Assembly: GCA_910584125.1 (NCBI GenBank)
Contig: CAJTXU010000034.1
Span: forward strand, 1 to 27,890
DNA: 27,890 nucleotides
From: an uncultured Muribaculaceae bacterium
GTDB lineage: Bacteria; Bacteroidota; Bacteroidia; Bacteroidales; Muribaculaceae
Direction of reading: 5' to 3'
Shown here: piece by piece, positions 5,855-14,300 of the stretch
How the letters are laid out: every line of letters begins with the position of its first letter
Position numbering within the stretch: position 1 is the stretch's first letter
Translations under genes and position numbers: made by a program
Notes under the pieces: model-generated
Told to the model about the DNA's origin: nothing
What the model saw: the letters and a program-made list of their open reading frames with translations, nothing else
Databases searched by the model: none

Positions 5855-8800
5855 ATGAACACGAACGACACACATAGCGCATCCGGCCCGTCGGCCGGCG
5901 AGCCCCGGCCGGCACGACGCAGGCCGCTGGCGCTCCGCCTGCTCAAATGGGCGGGCGTGACCGTCCTGTCGGTCGTGGCCCTGCTGATCGCCGCCATTTG
6001 CGTCGGCACGTGGACGCTCACTCCCGAACGCCTCACCCGCCTCGTCAACAGCCAGGCCTCCAAGGCCCTGAACGCCGACGTGCGCGCCGGCAACGTCCGC
6101 TTCACGCTATGGAGCACGTTCCCCCACCTATGCATCGAGGCCGATTCGCTTGACGTGCGGAGCCGCAACTTCGACTCCGTGCCCGCCACGCTCAGACGCC
6201 AGCTGCCCGACAGCGCCGACTTCCTGCTCGGCACCGGACGCCTGCGCGGCGGCATCAACCTGCTGCGGCTGCTGCACGGCACAATCGCCCTGCGCGACGT
6301 AGAGGTCAACTCGATGCGCGTCAACCTCGTGGCCGCCTCGCAGACGCTCAACAACTATGACATCGTGCCCGGGGCGGGCCGCTCGGGCATACCCTATGTC
6401 ACCATCGACGGCATGAAGCTCGACGGAGCCGGATTCATACGCTACACGAGCCTCGCCAGCGCCACCCGCGCCGGCGTCGCCCTCGACGGCGCGTCGCTCA
6501 TGCCCGCCGGCCGCAAGGACACCTACCACCTCGCGCTCTCGGGCAAAGTCTCGGCCCGCAGCGACGGCCTCACGATTCTCGACGGTTTTCCGCTGCGCCT
6601 CGACGGCAACGTCAACGTCCGCTTCAAGCCCTTCGGCATATCGACCGACGACTACCGCATCGGCCTCGGCCACGTCAACGGCCGCATGTCGATGGATATG
6701 GACATGGGCAACCAGCTGAAGCTTAACAATTTCGACTACAACATGCAGGACTTCACGCTGCAGGACCTCGCCGGGCTGCTCCCTCCGGGCGACTACCCCG
6801 TGCTGCGGCGTCTCGACGCCGACCTCGACCTCGACCTCGGCGCGCGCCTCACCACCCCCTACGACTTCGCGTCGGCCTACCTGCCGTCGATCGAGGTCGA
6901 CTGCCGCGTCAGCGACGGCAAGGTGGGATATACGTTCAGCGACAACGAGAAATACACCATGCGCCAGGTCGGCCTCTCGGGACGCTTCGTTTTCGACGGC
7001 CGGCACCCCGACAGGTCGTACATCGACGTGCCCGACTTCCACGCCAGCGGCTTGGGGCTTGACGTCGACGTCGCGGCCCGCGTCACGCAGCTCACCTCGC
7101 GGCCGCTCATCACGGCGCGGGTGCGCGGCAAGGGCGACCTCACCGAGGCCGGGCGCCGCATCGCCGCCCTCGCTCCCTATCGGCTCGGCGGCGAGCTTGA
7201 CCTCGACGCCGGAGTCCAGTTCAGCGTGGTCGACAAGAACGTCTATGGCACGCTGCTCGACATCGACGCCCGCTCGCGCGACCTCGCGTTCGGCTACGGC
7301 CCCTGCCGCATAAGGCTCAAGGGATTCGAGGCCACGAGCGACGAACGGTATGCCGACGCCCTCTCGCAGGGGGCAATACTCAACGACATACCGCTCGGCG
7401 TCAAGGTCACGGCCGACGACGCCCGCATCATCGACAGGCGCGACTCGCTCGACATCCACGCCGGGGCCGTCGCCGTCGACGCCCGGCTGGGCCGTACGGG
7501 CCACGGCGCCGTGATGCGCAGCGCCGACATCCGGCTCACCGGCGACGAGATCACCGTCAGCACCCCGCAGTCGTCGGCCCGACTCAAAGACACGAAGGTC
7601 AACCTGCTGGCCTCGCGCATGAACAGCCCCATCCGCGCGCCCCGCTTCCGCGCTCCGGCCTCATGGAGCGCCGACGCGGCCACCATGGCCTTCGCGCCCC
7701 ACACGCCCGAATACCTGCACGTCGACGTGCCCGACGCCATGCGCGACATCATGGCCATGTGGAAGACCCGCCTCGACGTCTCCGTGGCCCGCACCGACAT
7801 CCGCGACTCAAGAATCCCCGACCGCAGCCGCATCGAGGGGCTCTCGCTCACGGCCTCGTTCGACTCGCTTCACGTCCGCGAGTTCACCTTCGCCTCGGGC
7901 ATAACGCGCGGCTCGGCATCGGTCAGGGTGGCCAACCTCCGTCAGTTTCTCGACTCCCGCACGCCCGCGCCGCTCGTCGTCGGCCTCGACGTCGCCCTCG
8001 ACACCGTGCAGATCAACGAACTCGCGCGCGCATACGCCGAGAGCCATCCCAACTCTGCCATAGCCCGAGGCGACACCGAGGCCATGGCCGCCGGGGTCGA
8101 CACGGTCGCCATGATCCTGCCCCGCAACCTCTATGCCGACGTGCGCGCCACGGCGATGCAGACCAGATACATCAACCTGCACCTCTACGACCTGATGACG
8201 CGCGTGCGCCTCGCCGACGGACGCGCCGACGTCGACACCCTCCACATCTCGTCCGACTTCGGACAGGCCGCCCTCAAGTTCAGATACGACACCTCCGACC
8301 TGCAGCGCATGGCCATGGACGCCGACCTGCGCGTCTACGACATCGACGTCGTGCGGTTCTTCCAGAACTTCCCGAGGCTGCTCGACATGATGCCGGCCAT
8401 GAAGAACCTCTCGGGCACCATCTCGGCCAGCCTCGACGGCGGTGTGCGCCTGTTCCCCAAGATGTACGCCATGGTGCCGTCGCTCCACGCCGTGGCCAAC
8501 GTCCGCGGCCTTGACCTCAAGCTGCACCAGAACAGATTCATACGCCACGTCACCCGGATGCTGATGATTCCCGGCTTGGACGACCTGCACATCGCCGACA
8601 TCGACATCCGCGCCGCCGTCCACCACAACCTGCTCGAGGTCTTCCCGTTCATATTCGAGGTGAGCGGCTACAGGCTCTCGCTCTGCGGACTCAACAACTT
8701 CAACGGCAACCTCTACTACCACATCGGCGTCGAGGACTGGCCGCTCAAGCTGCCCTTCGGCGTCAACATCAAGGGGCATTACCACGACCCCGTGCTGCGA

Positions 8801-8944
8801 TTCGGCGGCAAGACCTGGAAAGACCGCAACGGCGCGGGCATAACGGCCGGCATCCAGGACTACGACAGCTTCAACGTGGTGCGCGAGCTGCGCCGTTACG
8901 GCGGCGAGTTCATACACACAGCGGCGACCTACCGGGGGGAATGA
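5855..8944 (+). CDS. AsmA-family envelope protein
   Basis: 1029 residues. A short basic cytosolic N-terminus (PARRRPLALRLLKW) precedes one membrane anchor (about residues 31-53) and a very long periplasmic region. The segment after the anchor (TLTPERLTRLVNSQASKALN, then ADVRAGNVRFTLWSTFPHLC) is typical of AsmA/TamB-like proteins, in which a repeating beta-strand groove is thought to carry lipids between membranes or influence outer-membrane assembly. A second AsmA-like block with HVTRMLMIPGLDDLHIADID is near residues 900-930, as in Bacteroidota relatives. The size is usual for Bacteroidota members. It stands alone on the plus strand, 178 nt downstream of tRNA-Pro, and converges on metG. No clear Bacteroidota promoter is visible in 5726-5854. 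The specific lipid substrate is unknown. Confidence 0.9.
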   Translation: MNTNDTHSASGPSAGEPRPARRRPLALRLLKWAGVTVLSVVALLIAAICVGTWTLTPERLTRLVNSQASKALNADVRAGNVRFTLWSTFPHLCIEADSLDVRSRNFDSVPATLRRQLPDSADFLLGTGRLRGGINLLRLLHGTIALRDVEVNSMRVNLVAASQTLNNYDIVPGAGRSGIPYVTIDGMKLDGAGFIRYTSLASATRAGVALDGASLMPAGRKDTYHLALSGKVSARSDGLTILDGFPLRLDGNVNVRFKPFGISTDDYRIGLGHVNGRMSMDMDMGNQLKLNNFDYNMQDFTLQDLAGLLPPGDYPVLRRLDADLDLDLGARLTTPYDFASAYLPSIEVDCRVSDGKVGYTFSDNEKYTMRQVGLSGRFVFDGRHPDRSYIDVPDFHASGLGLDVDVAARVTQLTSRPLITARVRGKGDLTEAGRRIAALAPYRLGGELDLDAGVQFSVVDKNVYGTLLDIDARSRDLAFGYGPCRIRLKGFEATSDERYADALSQGAILNDIPLGVKVTADDARIIDRRDSLDIHAGAVAVDARLGRTGHGAVMRSADIRLTGDEITVSTPQSSARLKDTKVNLLASRMNSPIRAPRFRAPASWSADAATMAFAPHTPEYLHVDVPDAMRDIMAMWKTRLDVSVARTDIRDSRIPDRSRIEGLSLTASFDSLHVREFTFASGITRGSASVRVANLRQFLDSRTPAPLVVGLDVALDTVQINELARAYAESHPNSAIARGDTEAMAAGVDTVAMILPRNLYADVRATAMQTRYINLHLYDLMTRVRLADGRADVDTLHISSDFGQAALKFRYDTSDLQRMAMDADLRVYDIDVVRFFQNFPRLLDMMPAMKNLSGTISASLDGGVRLFPKMYAMVPSLHAVANVRGLDLKLHQNRFIRHVTRMLMIPGLDDLHIADIDIRAAVHHNLLEVFPFIFEVSGYRLSLCGLNNFNGNLYYHIGVEDWPLKLPFGVNIKGHYHDPVLRFGGKTWKDRNGAGITAGIQDYDSFNVVRELRRYGGEFIHTAATYRGE

Positions 8945-8964
8945 TCCCGGCAGGCCGCCCTGTA

Positions 8965-9040
8965 TTGATAATTATCAATTATCAATTATCAATTATTGAA
9001 TATCAATTACTTATTACTTTTCACTTATTACTTATTTTGC
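8965..9040. repeat. short tandem heptanucleotide array between convergent AsmA and metG genes
   Basis: A 14-bp palindrome TTGATAATTATCAA (8965-8978) runs into nine consecutive heptads in register from 8971 to 9033: ATTATCA three times, two variants, then ATTACTT, ATTACTT, TTCACTT and ATTACTT. The last four read AAGTAAT or AAGTGAA on the other strand, the same heptad found in the arrays at 19877-19989 and 20475-20560. The array stops 3 bp before the metG stop codon. Peptides read from it are artefacts. Confidence 0.85.
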
Positions 9041-9042
9041 TG

Positions 9043-11082
9043 TCATCCGACGCTCGCGCCCGGTGCCACCTCGGCCGAGGGAGACACGACCGTCAGCGTG
9101 CCGTCGGGATTGACGGCCGATAGGATCATGCCCTGCGACTCGATGCCCATCATCTTGCGCGGCGCGAAATTGGCCACGAAGCAGACCTCGCGGCCCACGA
9201 GCACCGACGGGTCGTCGTAGCTCTGCGCGATGCCGCTCAGGATGGTGCGGCCGCCCATGCCGTCGTCGATTCGGAACTGCAGCAGCTTCTTCGACTTCTT
9301 GACCTTCGAGCACTCCAGCACCTTGCCGACGCGTATGTCGAGCTTCTCGAAATCCTCGAAAGCGCAGTCGGCCTTCACCTCGGCCGGTTTCCAGGCCTTG
9401 AGCTCGTTGGCCTTCTTGTTGTCGGCGAGTCTCTGGATCTGGGCCTCGATCGGGGCGTCCTCGATCTTCTCGAACAGCAGTTCGGGCTGCGCTATATGCG
9501 CGCCGGCGGGCACGAGGTCGAAACATCCGAGCATATCCCACGTGATGTCGGTGCCTCCGAGCATGTGGAGCAGTTTGTCGCTCATGAACGGCAGGAACGG
9601 CGCGAAGGCTATGGCGAGGTTGGCGCAGGTCTGTAAGGCCGTGTTGAGGATTGTGGCCGTGCGGGCCATGTCGGTCTTGGCCACCTTCCACGGCTCGGTC
9701 TCCTGCAGATACTTGTTTCCGGCGCGAGCCATGTCCATGGCGAGGCGCAGGGCCTCCCGGAAGTGGAACGTCTCGAGCGCGCCGGTCATCTCCTCCTTGA
9801 GGCTGCCGATCTCGGCGATGAGGCCGCGCTCGGCGTCGGTTAGCTCTCCGGCCTCGGGCACCGTACCGTCGAAATACTTGTGGGTCAGCACCATGGCGCG
9901 GTTGACGAAATTGCCGAGGATGGCCACGAGCTCGTTGTTGTTGCGCGCCTGGAAGTCACGCCACGTGAAGTTGTTGTCTTTGGTCTCGGGGGCGTTGGCC
10001 GTCAGCACGTAGCGCAGCGTGTCCTGCTTGCCGGGGAAGTCGCGCAGGTATTCGTGGAGCCATACGGCCCAGTTGCGCGAGGTCGAGATCTTGTCGTCCT
10101 CGAGGTTGAGGAACTCGTTGGCCGGCACGTTGTCGGGCAGGTTGTACGACCCGTCGGCCATGAGCATGGCGGGGAACACGATGCAGTGGAACACGATGTT
10201 GTCCTTGCCGATGAAATGGATCATGCGCGTGTCGGGGTCCTTCCACCACTTCTCGTAGTCGTCGCCCACGAGGTCGATCGTGTTGGAGATGTATCCGATC
10301 GGGGCGTCGAACCAGACGTAGAGCACCTTGCCGTCGGCGCCCTCCACGGGCACGGGGATGCCCCAGTCAAGGTCGCGGCTCACGGCGCGGGGCTGCAGGC
10401 CGAGGTCGAGCCACGACTTGCACTGGCCGTAGACGTTGGTCTTCCACTCCTTGTGCTCCTCGAGAATCCACTTCTCGAGCGGCTTCTGCCACTTGTCGAG
10501 AGGGAGATAGAAATGCTTCGTCTCGCGCATCACGGGCACAGAGCCGGTGAGCGCGCTGCGGGGGTCGATGAGGTCGGTGGCGTTGAGCGACGTCCCGCAG
10601 GCCTCGCACTGGTCGCCATACGCCCCCTCGGCGCCGCAGTGCGGGCAGCGGCCGGTGACGTAGCGGTCGGCCAGGAACTGCCCCGCCTCCTCGTCATATA
10701 GCTGCATCGACGTCTTCTCGACGAACTCCCCTTTGTCGTAAAGACGGCGGAAGAAGTCGGATGCCGTGCGGCGGTGTGTCTCGGAGGTGGTGCGCCCGTA
10801 GACGTCGAACGAGATGCCGAACTCGCGGAACGAGTCGCGGATCAGCGTGTGGTAGCGGTCTACGATGTTCTGGGGCGTGACACCCTCGTTGCGGGCCTTT
10901 ATTGTGATGGGCACTCCATGCTCGTCGCTGCCCCCGATCATCAGCACCTCGCGTCCGCGCAGGCGCATATAGCGTGCGTAGATGTCGGCGGGTACATAGA
11001 CTCCGGCCAGATGCCCGATGTGCACCGGGCCGTTGGCATACGGGAGAGCGGTCGTGATGAGAGTGCGTTTGAATTCCTTCAT
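9043..11082 (-). CDS. metG: methionine-tRNA ligase
   Basis: 679 residues, the normal length of the long MetRS form with a C-terminal tRNA-binding domain. It charges tRNA-Met with methionine in the cytosol. The class I HIGH motif is at residues 21-24 (PYANGPVHIGHLAG). Zinc-binding Cys residues are at 146, 149, 159 and 162 (CPHCGAEGAYGDQCEACG). The KMSKS signature appears as KISTS at 331-335, a common bacterial variant. The C-terminal OB-fold EMAP-II-like domain (about 570-679) starts at FEKLDIRVGKVLECSKVKKS and includes NFAPRKMMGIESQGMI. The gene lies 50 nt downstream of the TPR/OB-like gene on the same strand, so the two are probably co-transcribed. No hairpin terminator is evident; the heptad array follows directly after the stop. 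Confidence 0.98.
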   Translation of the reverse strand: MKEFKRTLITTALPYANGPVHIGHLAGVYVPADIYARYMRLRGREVLMIGGSDEHGVPITIKARNEGVTPQNIVDRYHTLIRDSFREFGISFDVYGRTTSETHRRTASDFFRRLYDKGEFVEKTSMQLYDEEAGQFLADRYVTGRCPHCGAEGAYGDQCEACGTSLNATDLIDPRSALTGSVPVMRETKHFYLPLDKWQKPLEKWILEEHKEWKTNVYGQCKSWLDLGLQPRAVSRDLDWGIPVPVEGADGKVLYVWFDAPIGYISNTIDLVGDDYEKWWKDPDTRMIHFIGKDNIVFHCIVFPAMLMADGSYNLPDNVPANEFLNLEDDKISTSRNWAVWLHEYLRDFPGKQDTLRYVLTANAPETKDNNFTWRDFQARNNNELVAILGNFVNRAMVLTHKYFDGTVPEAGELTDAERGLIAEIGSLKEEMTGALETFHFREALRLAMDMARAGNKYLQETEPWKVAKTDMARTATILNTALQTCANLAIAFAPFLPFMSDKLLHMLGGTDITWDMLGCFDLVPAGAHIAQPELLFEKIEDAPIEAQIQRLADNKKANELKAWKPAEVKADCAFEDFEKLDIRVGKVLECSKVKKSKKLLQFRIDDGMGGRTILSGIAQSYDDPSVLVGREVCFVANFAPRKMMGIESQGMILSAVNPDGTLTVVSPSAEVAPGASVG

Positions 11083-11132
11083 ATATTCTTACCTGTATTG
11101 ATTTTATCCGATTGCCGGGAGAGGCGCGGGCG

Positions 11133-12650
11133 TCACACGGGCTGCACCCGCACGGCGCGCCAGCCCCAGCTCTCGCGCTTGATGTTGAAATATAGCACGG
11201 CCGTGATCAGCACGCGCGTGCCGGCCGGGATGGTGCGCAGCAGCGAACCGTCGACATAGATGTCGTCGACGAACGTGAACGTCTGCCCGGGCCTCATGTT
11301 GATTTCGGCCGTGATGCGGCGCCAGAGCCTCCCCTCGTAGGGAGCACCGTCGTCGACGCGCTTGATGCTCAGCAGCTTCGTGGCGTTCTTGCCGTCGATT
11401 TCGCCGGCAATGCGCACGCGGTATATCTGGTTGTCGGCGAAGCGCTCGTGCATCTTCTTGGTCGAGAAGAATCCGCGGCGACGGTCTTCGGTGATGAAGC
11501 TGCATGTCTGCTTCTGGGGGTTGAACTTGCTGATGAGTATGGCCACCTCGTCGACGTCGCCGAGCAGGAAATCCTCTGACTCGCCGAGATGCGAGAAGTA
11601 ATAGCGGGTGTTGGAGGGTTCGGGCTCCGTCTCGGCGAACCACGGGCGCCTCGACGCCGCGGCCACGTCGGCGGGCATATGCCAGCCCTTGGCCTGGCAG
11701 AGGTCGATCACATCCTGATACTCGCGGCGGGCGTTGGCCAGGTCGCCGCGGGCCTCCATCAGGGCGGCGGCCTTCTGGCGCACCTTGAAGAGGTATCCGG
11801 CTTCGGCGCGGCATGTCAGCGCGCGGCAATAGCACGACAGCTGCAGGGCGTCGTCGTCGACGATGTCGCCCAGCATCGACCACGACCAGAACTCGTTCTG
11901 CTTGCGCTTCACGAACTCGCGGGCCGACGTCACGGCCTCGACCAGCTTGCCGAGGCTCTTGAGCAGCAGCGTCTTGTGATAGAGCGTGTATTGGAACTCC
12001 GGGTGCGATTCGGCCAGCAGGTCGAGCTCGTAGACGAACGCCTCGGCCTCCTCGCGGCAGCGGCCGGCGGTCACCTCCTCGAGCAGGGCCTTGACATAGG
12101 CCGAATAGGCGCGCTCGGCCAGCGAGGGCATCGAGACGCCGTTGCGCAGCCGGACACGCTGGTAGTCCTCGGGCAGGAGGTTCTCAAGCCCCCACCAGTC
12201 CATGAACGCCAGCAGCCCCGGCCACAGCGCGTCGCCGGCGTCCTTGCACGACACGAACGCGTCGAGCAACACCGAATAGTAGCGGTGCGGGCGCCGGTAG
12301 TCGATCGTCATCGCCGCCTCGGCGAGCCTGTCGAGCGCGGCGTGGGACAGCGTCCTGTTGTCCTTGGCGTCGAGAAGATAACGGCGGATGTCCCATGCCG
12401 CCTTGTTGTTCATTTCATTTTCTCCGATTTCCTCAAGTCTGAGGGCGCCGTATTCCTCGAGCGTACGGGCCAGGACCTCGAGGTCGCCCGACTTGGCGGC
12501 TCGCTCCATGACCGGCTTGGCGCTCTGCGCCGCCGTCACCCGCGCGTCGCGGTCGCCCGGATATGCGCCTAAAAGCTCGCGGCTCTCACCGTAGGCTTCG
12601 TCGATGCGGCCTTCCTTGCGGAGTGCCGTGATTTCTTCGATAGTCTTCAT
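11133..12650 (-). CDS. TPR-like protein with C-terminal cold-shock/OB-like region, function unknown
   Basis: 505 residues, no signal peptide or membrane segment, so probably cytosolic. Residues about 1-330 are alpha-helical with TPR-like spacing (EITALRKEGRIDEAYGESRE, LLLKSLGKLVEAVTSAREFV, KAAALMEARGDLANARREYQ). After a linker, residues about 360-505 become beta-rich. One stretch (AILISKFNPQKQTCSFITED followed by RRGFFSTKK) recalls the RNP motifs of cold-shock domains. A second beta block (about 430-505) could be another OB-like unit. Such architecture suggests binding of RNA or a ribonucleoprotein, but that is inference and I cannot name the family. The gene is first in a probable unit with metG (50 nt gap), and a promoter lies at 12761-12792. 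A spurious long frame on the opposite strand is rejected. Confidence 0.82.
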   Translation of the reverse strand: MKTIEEITALRKEGRIDEAYGESRELLGAYPGDRDARVTAAQSAKPVMERAAKSGDLEVLARTLEEYGALRLEEIGENEMNNKAAWDIRRYLLDAKDNRTLSHAALDRLAEAAMTIDYRRPHRYYSVLLDAFVSCKDAGDALWPGLLAFMDWWGLENLLPEDYQRVRLRNGVSMPSLAERAYSAYVKALLEEVTAGRCREEAEAFVYELDLLAESHPEFQYTLYHKTLLLKSLGKLVEAVTSAREFVKRKQNEFWSWSMLGDIVDDDALQLSCYCRALTCRAEAGYLFKVRQKAAALMEARGDLANARREYQDVIDLCQAKGWHMPADVAAASRRPWFAETEPEPSNTRYYFSHLGESEDFLLGDVDEVAILISKFNPQKQTCSFITEDRRRGFFSTKKMHERFADNQIYRVRIAGEIDGKNATKLLSIKRVDDGAPYEGRLWRRITAEINMRPGQTFTFVDDIYVDGSLLRTIPAGTRVLITAVLYFNIKRESWGWRAVRVQPV

Positions 12651-12760
12651 TTCTGCAATATGGGGGACTTACGATATGTAAATAAATATAAATAAAAAGG
12701 TTAACGCTTCTCTTCTCTGCCTGCCGAGAAGCGTCGGGCGTGAATTGCACTATTCAGTTG

Positions 12761-12792
12761 CAAATTTACAAATTATTGGAATACTTTCCCAA
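12761..12792 (-). promoter_or_regulatory. probable promoter of the TPR/OB-metG unit
   Basis: The minus strand has TAAATTTG (12768-12761), a full -7 match. TTGG (12792-12789) lies 20 nt upstream as a one-off -33 element. The start codon is 111 nt downstream, giving a leader of about 100 nt that is AT-rich next to the start. Confidence 0.65.
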
Positions 12793-12812
12793 CGTTTTAT
12801 GAAAAAATAACG

Positions 12813-12846
12813 CGGCGGAAATATGTTTTACAACACATTTCCGCCG
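12813..12846 (-). terminator. terminator of the porin gene
   Basis: CGGCGGAAATATGT (12813-12826) pairs with ACACATTTCCGCCG (12833-12846) through 14 positions with one A/C mismatch. On the minus strand it is followed by TTATTTTTTC. It lies 33 bp past the stop at 12880. Confidence 0.85.
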
Positions 12847-12879
12847 TCGGTCGCCTTGCGTGAGCGCGTTTTCAGGCCG

Positions 12880-14052
12880 TCAGAACTTGAACTGCACCCT
12901 CGCCTCGATGATGTTGACGTGGTTGTCGGGCACTTCCGTAGCGCCGCGCACGTTGGTGTACGACCAGCGCAGACGCGCCAGCATGTATTTGTTGATGTAG
13001 TAGTTGAACGTCACCGAGAAGTCGTTGCTGATGCCGCCGTAGATGCCGGCCCTGTTGCTGTTGGCGTTGGTGTAGTTGTAGCCGAGCACGCATTCGAGCG
13101 TCTTGGGCTTCGGAGTGGCCAGACCGCCGTCGGGCGACGAGTAGGCATACGAGCTGTCGCCGCATATCAGCCCGCGCAGCAGGCCGTAGGCACCGTTGGA
13201 GATGAACGCCGGGCCATCCTTGCGGTTGATGTTCATGTAGTAGTACTGACCCTCGAGCGCGAACCTCCCCGCCGAGAGCAGCATCTCGGGCGAGAGCTTG
13301 AAGACGCCGCGCGCGTTGTCGACCTTGGTCTCGAGCAGCGTGATCTGGTCGACGCGCGTCGGATAGTTGCACGAGTAGTCGAAATAGCCCTTGGAGACTT
13401 CCTTCTCGCCGTCTTCTCCGGTCACCGACTTGTGCATCGCCGACTGATACCAGCCCGAGACGCCGACCTGCGCCACCTTGCCCTCGGAGTGCAGCGGCCT
13501 CCACAGCAGGCGAGAGATGCCGCCGACGCTCACGCGACCGTTGTCGTTGGCGTGCTCGGTGATCTTCGTACCGAACATCACGCTGGCCGTGGCCAGGAAC
13601 TGCCCCTTGTCGTAGAGATACATGAAGCCGAGGTTCCGGCCCGTGGCGTTCATATAGGTGTCGGTCAGCGGCGCCTCGAAGCTCGGCTTCATCGAGCTCG
13701 ACGTCGCCGACTGGAGTCCGAACTGATGCACGAAGTATCCGCCACGCAGCAGGTTGCGGTCGTCGAACTTATATTGGATATAGACGTCCTTCATGCCGAT
13801 CTTGCCGAACGAATAGCCGACGTCGATCTTGGCCATCCAGTTGCCGTATGTGGCCTTGCCGCCGAGCCTTATGTCGGGTATGGCCACGCCGTCGGCGAAG
13901 CCGTCGTGATGCGGGGTGAACAGGGCGCCGTCGAACAGTATGCGTCCCCCGGGGGTGAACTTGAATTTGGGCTTATCGTCCTGGGCGTAGGCAGCCCCGG
14001 TCAGCGAACCGGCGAGCGCCAGCGCCGCCGCGAGTATTTTGTTGGTTTTCAT
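12880..14052 (-). CDS. outer-membrane porin, OprO/OprP (phosphate-selective porin) type
   Basis: 390 residues. The signal peptide is MKTNKILAAALALAGSLTGA, ending at AYAQ. Behind it are alternating beta-strands with aromatic girdles, typical of a 16-stranded porin: KFTPGGRILFDGALF, KATYGNWMAKIDVGYSFGKI and KDVYIQYKFDDRNLLRGGYF. The protein ends in NIIEARVQFKF, with the terminal Phe recognised by the BAM machinery. The N-terminal block fits the OprO/OprP porin family (PF07396); phosphate or polyphosphate selectivity is a family name and is often not tested in Bacteroidota. The gene diverges from a histidine acid phosphatase, with 248 bp of control region between them, which favours a role in phosphate uptake. 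It is monocistronic, with a terminator at 12813-12846. Confidence 0.85.
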   Translation of the reverse strand: MKTNKILAAALALAGSLTGAAYAQDDKPKFKFTPGGRILFDGALFTPHHDGFADGVAIPDIRLGGKATYGNWMAKIDVGYSFGKIGMKDVYIQYKFDDRNLLRGGYFVHQFGLQSATSSSMKPSFEAPLTDTYMNATGRNLGFMYLYDKGQFLATASVMFGTKITEHANDNGRVSVGGISRLLWRPLHSEGKVAQVGVSGWYQSAMHKSVTGEDGEKEVSKGYFDYSCNYPTRVDQITLLETKVDNARGVFKLSPEMLLSAGRFALEGQYYYMNINRKDGPAFISNGAYGLLRGLICGDSSYAYSSPDGGLATPKPKTLECVLGYNYTNANSNRAGIYGGISNDFSVTFNYYINKYMLARLRWSYTNVRGATEVPDNHVNIIEARVQFKF

Positions 14053-14118
14053 AGTAACGGTATTTATGACTTTATCGGTGTCTTGTCATGAATCCCATTC
14101 GTTTCGCTTGTCGGAAAT

Positions 14119-14220
14119 TTAACAAAATCTTAACAAAACCGGTTGTGAAACATGTTCTAAAACATATTTTCAGGTTTTACGGGCCATTTTACGAACCTTT
14201 TAACCAAACGGATGTTAACA
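14119..14220. promoter_or_regulatory. direct-repeat control region between porin and phosphatase (Pho-box-like)
   Basis: TTAACA occurs at 14119-14124 and 14130-14135, exactly 11 bp apart. TTTTACG occurs at 14175-14181 and 14187-14193, and TTTTAAC at 14198-14204 (steps of 12 and 11 bp). A further TTAACA is at 14215-14220. Tandem 11-bp spaced half-sites are the known pattern of response-regulator operators such as PhoB, and TTAACA repeats resemble the Bacillus PhoP box. Neither divergent gene has a good -33/-7 promoter here, as expected for activator-dependent promoters. Which regulator binds is unknown. Confidence 0.5.
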
Positions 14221-14300
14221 TTTGCGAAGAATCCTCAATTCGCAAGCTTTGCCATTCTGAACATCAACAACACCAACACCGATAAAATCATCTCACGACT

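Noticed and set aside
8941..9123. Open frame reading INYQLSIIEYQ-like peptide
   Set aside because: Translation of the heptad repeat array; overlaps the metG 3' end.
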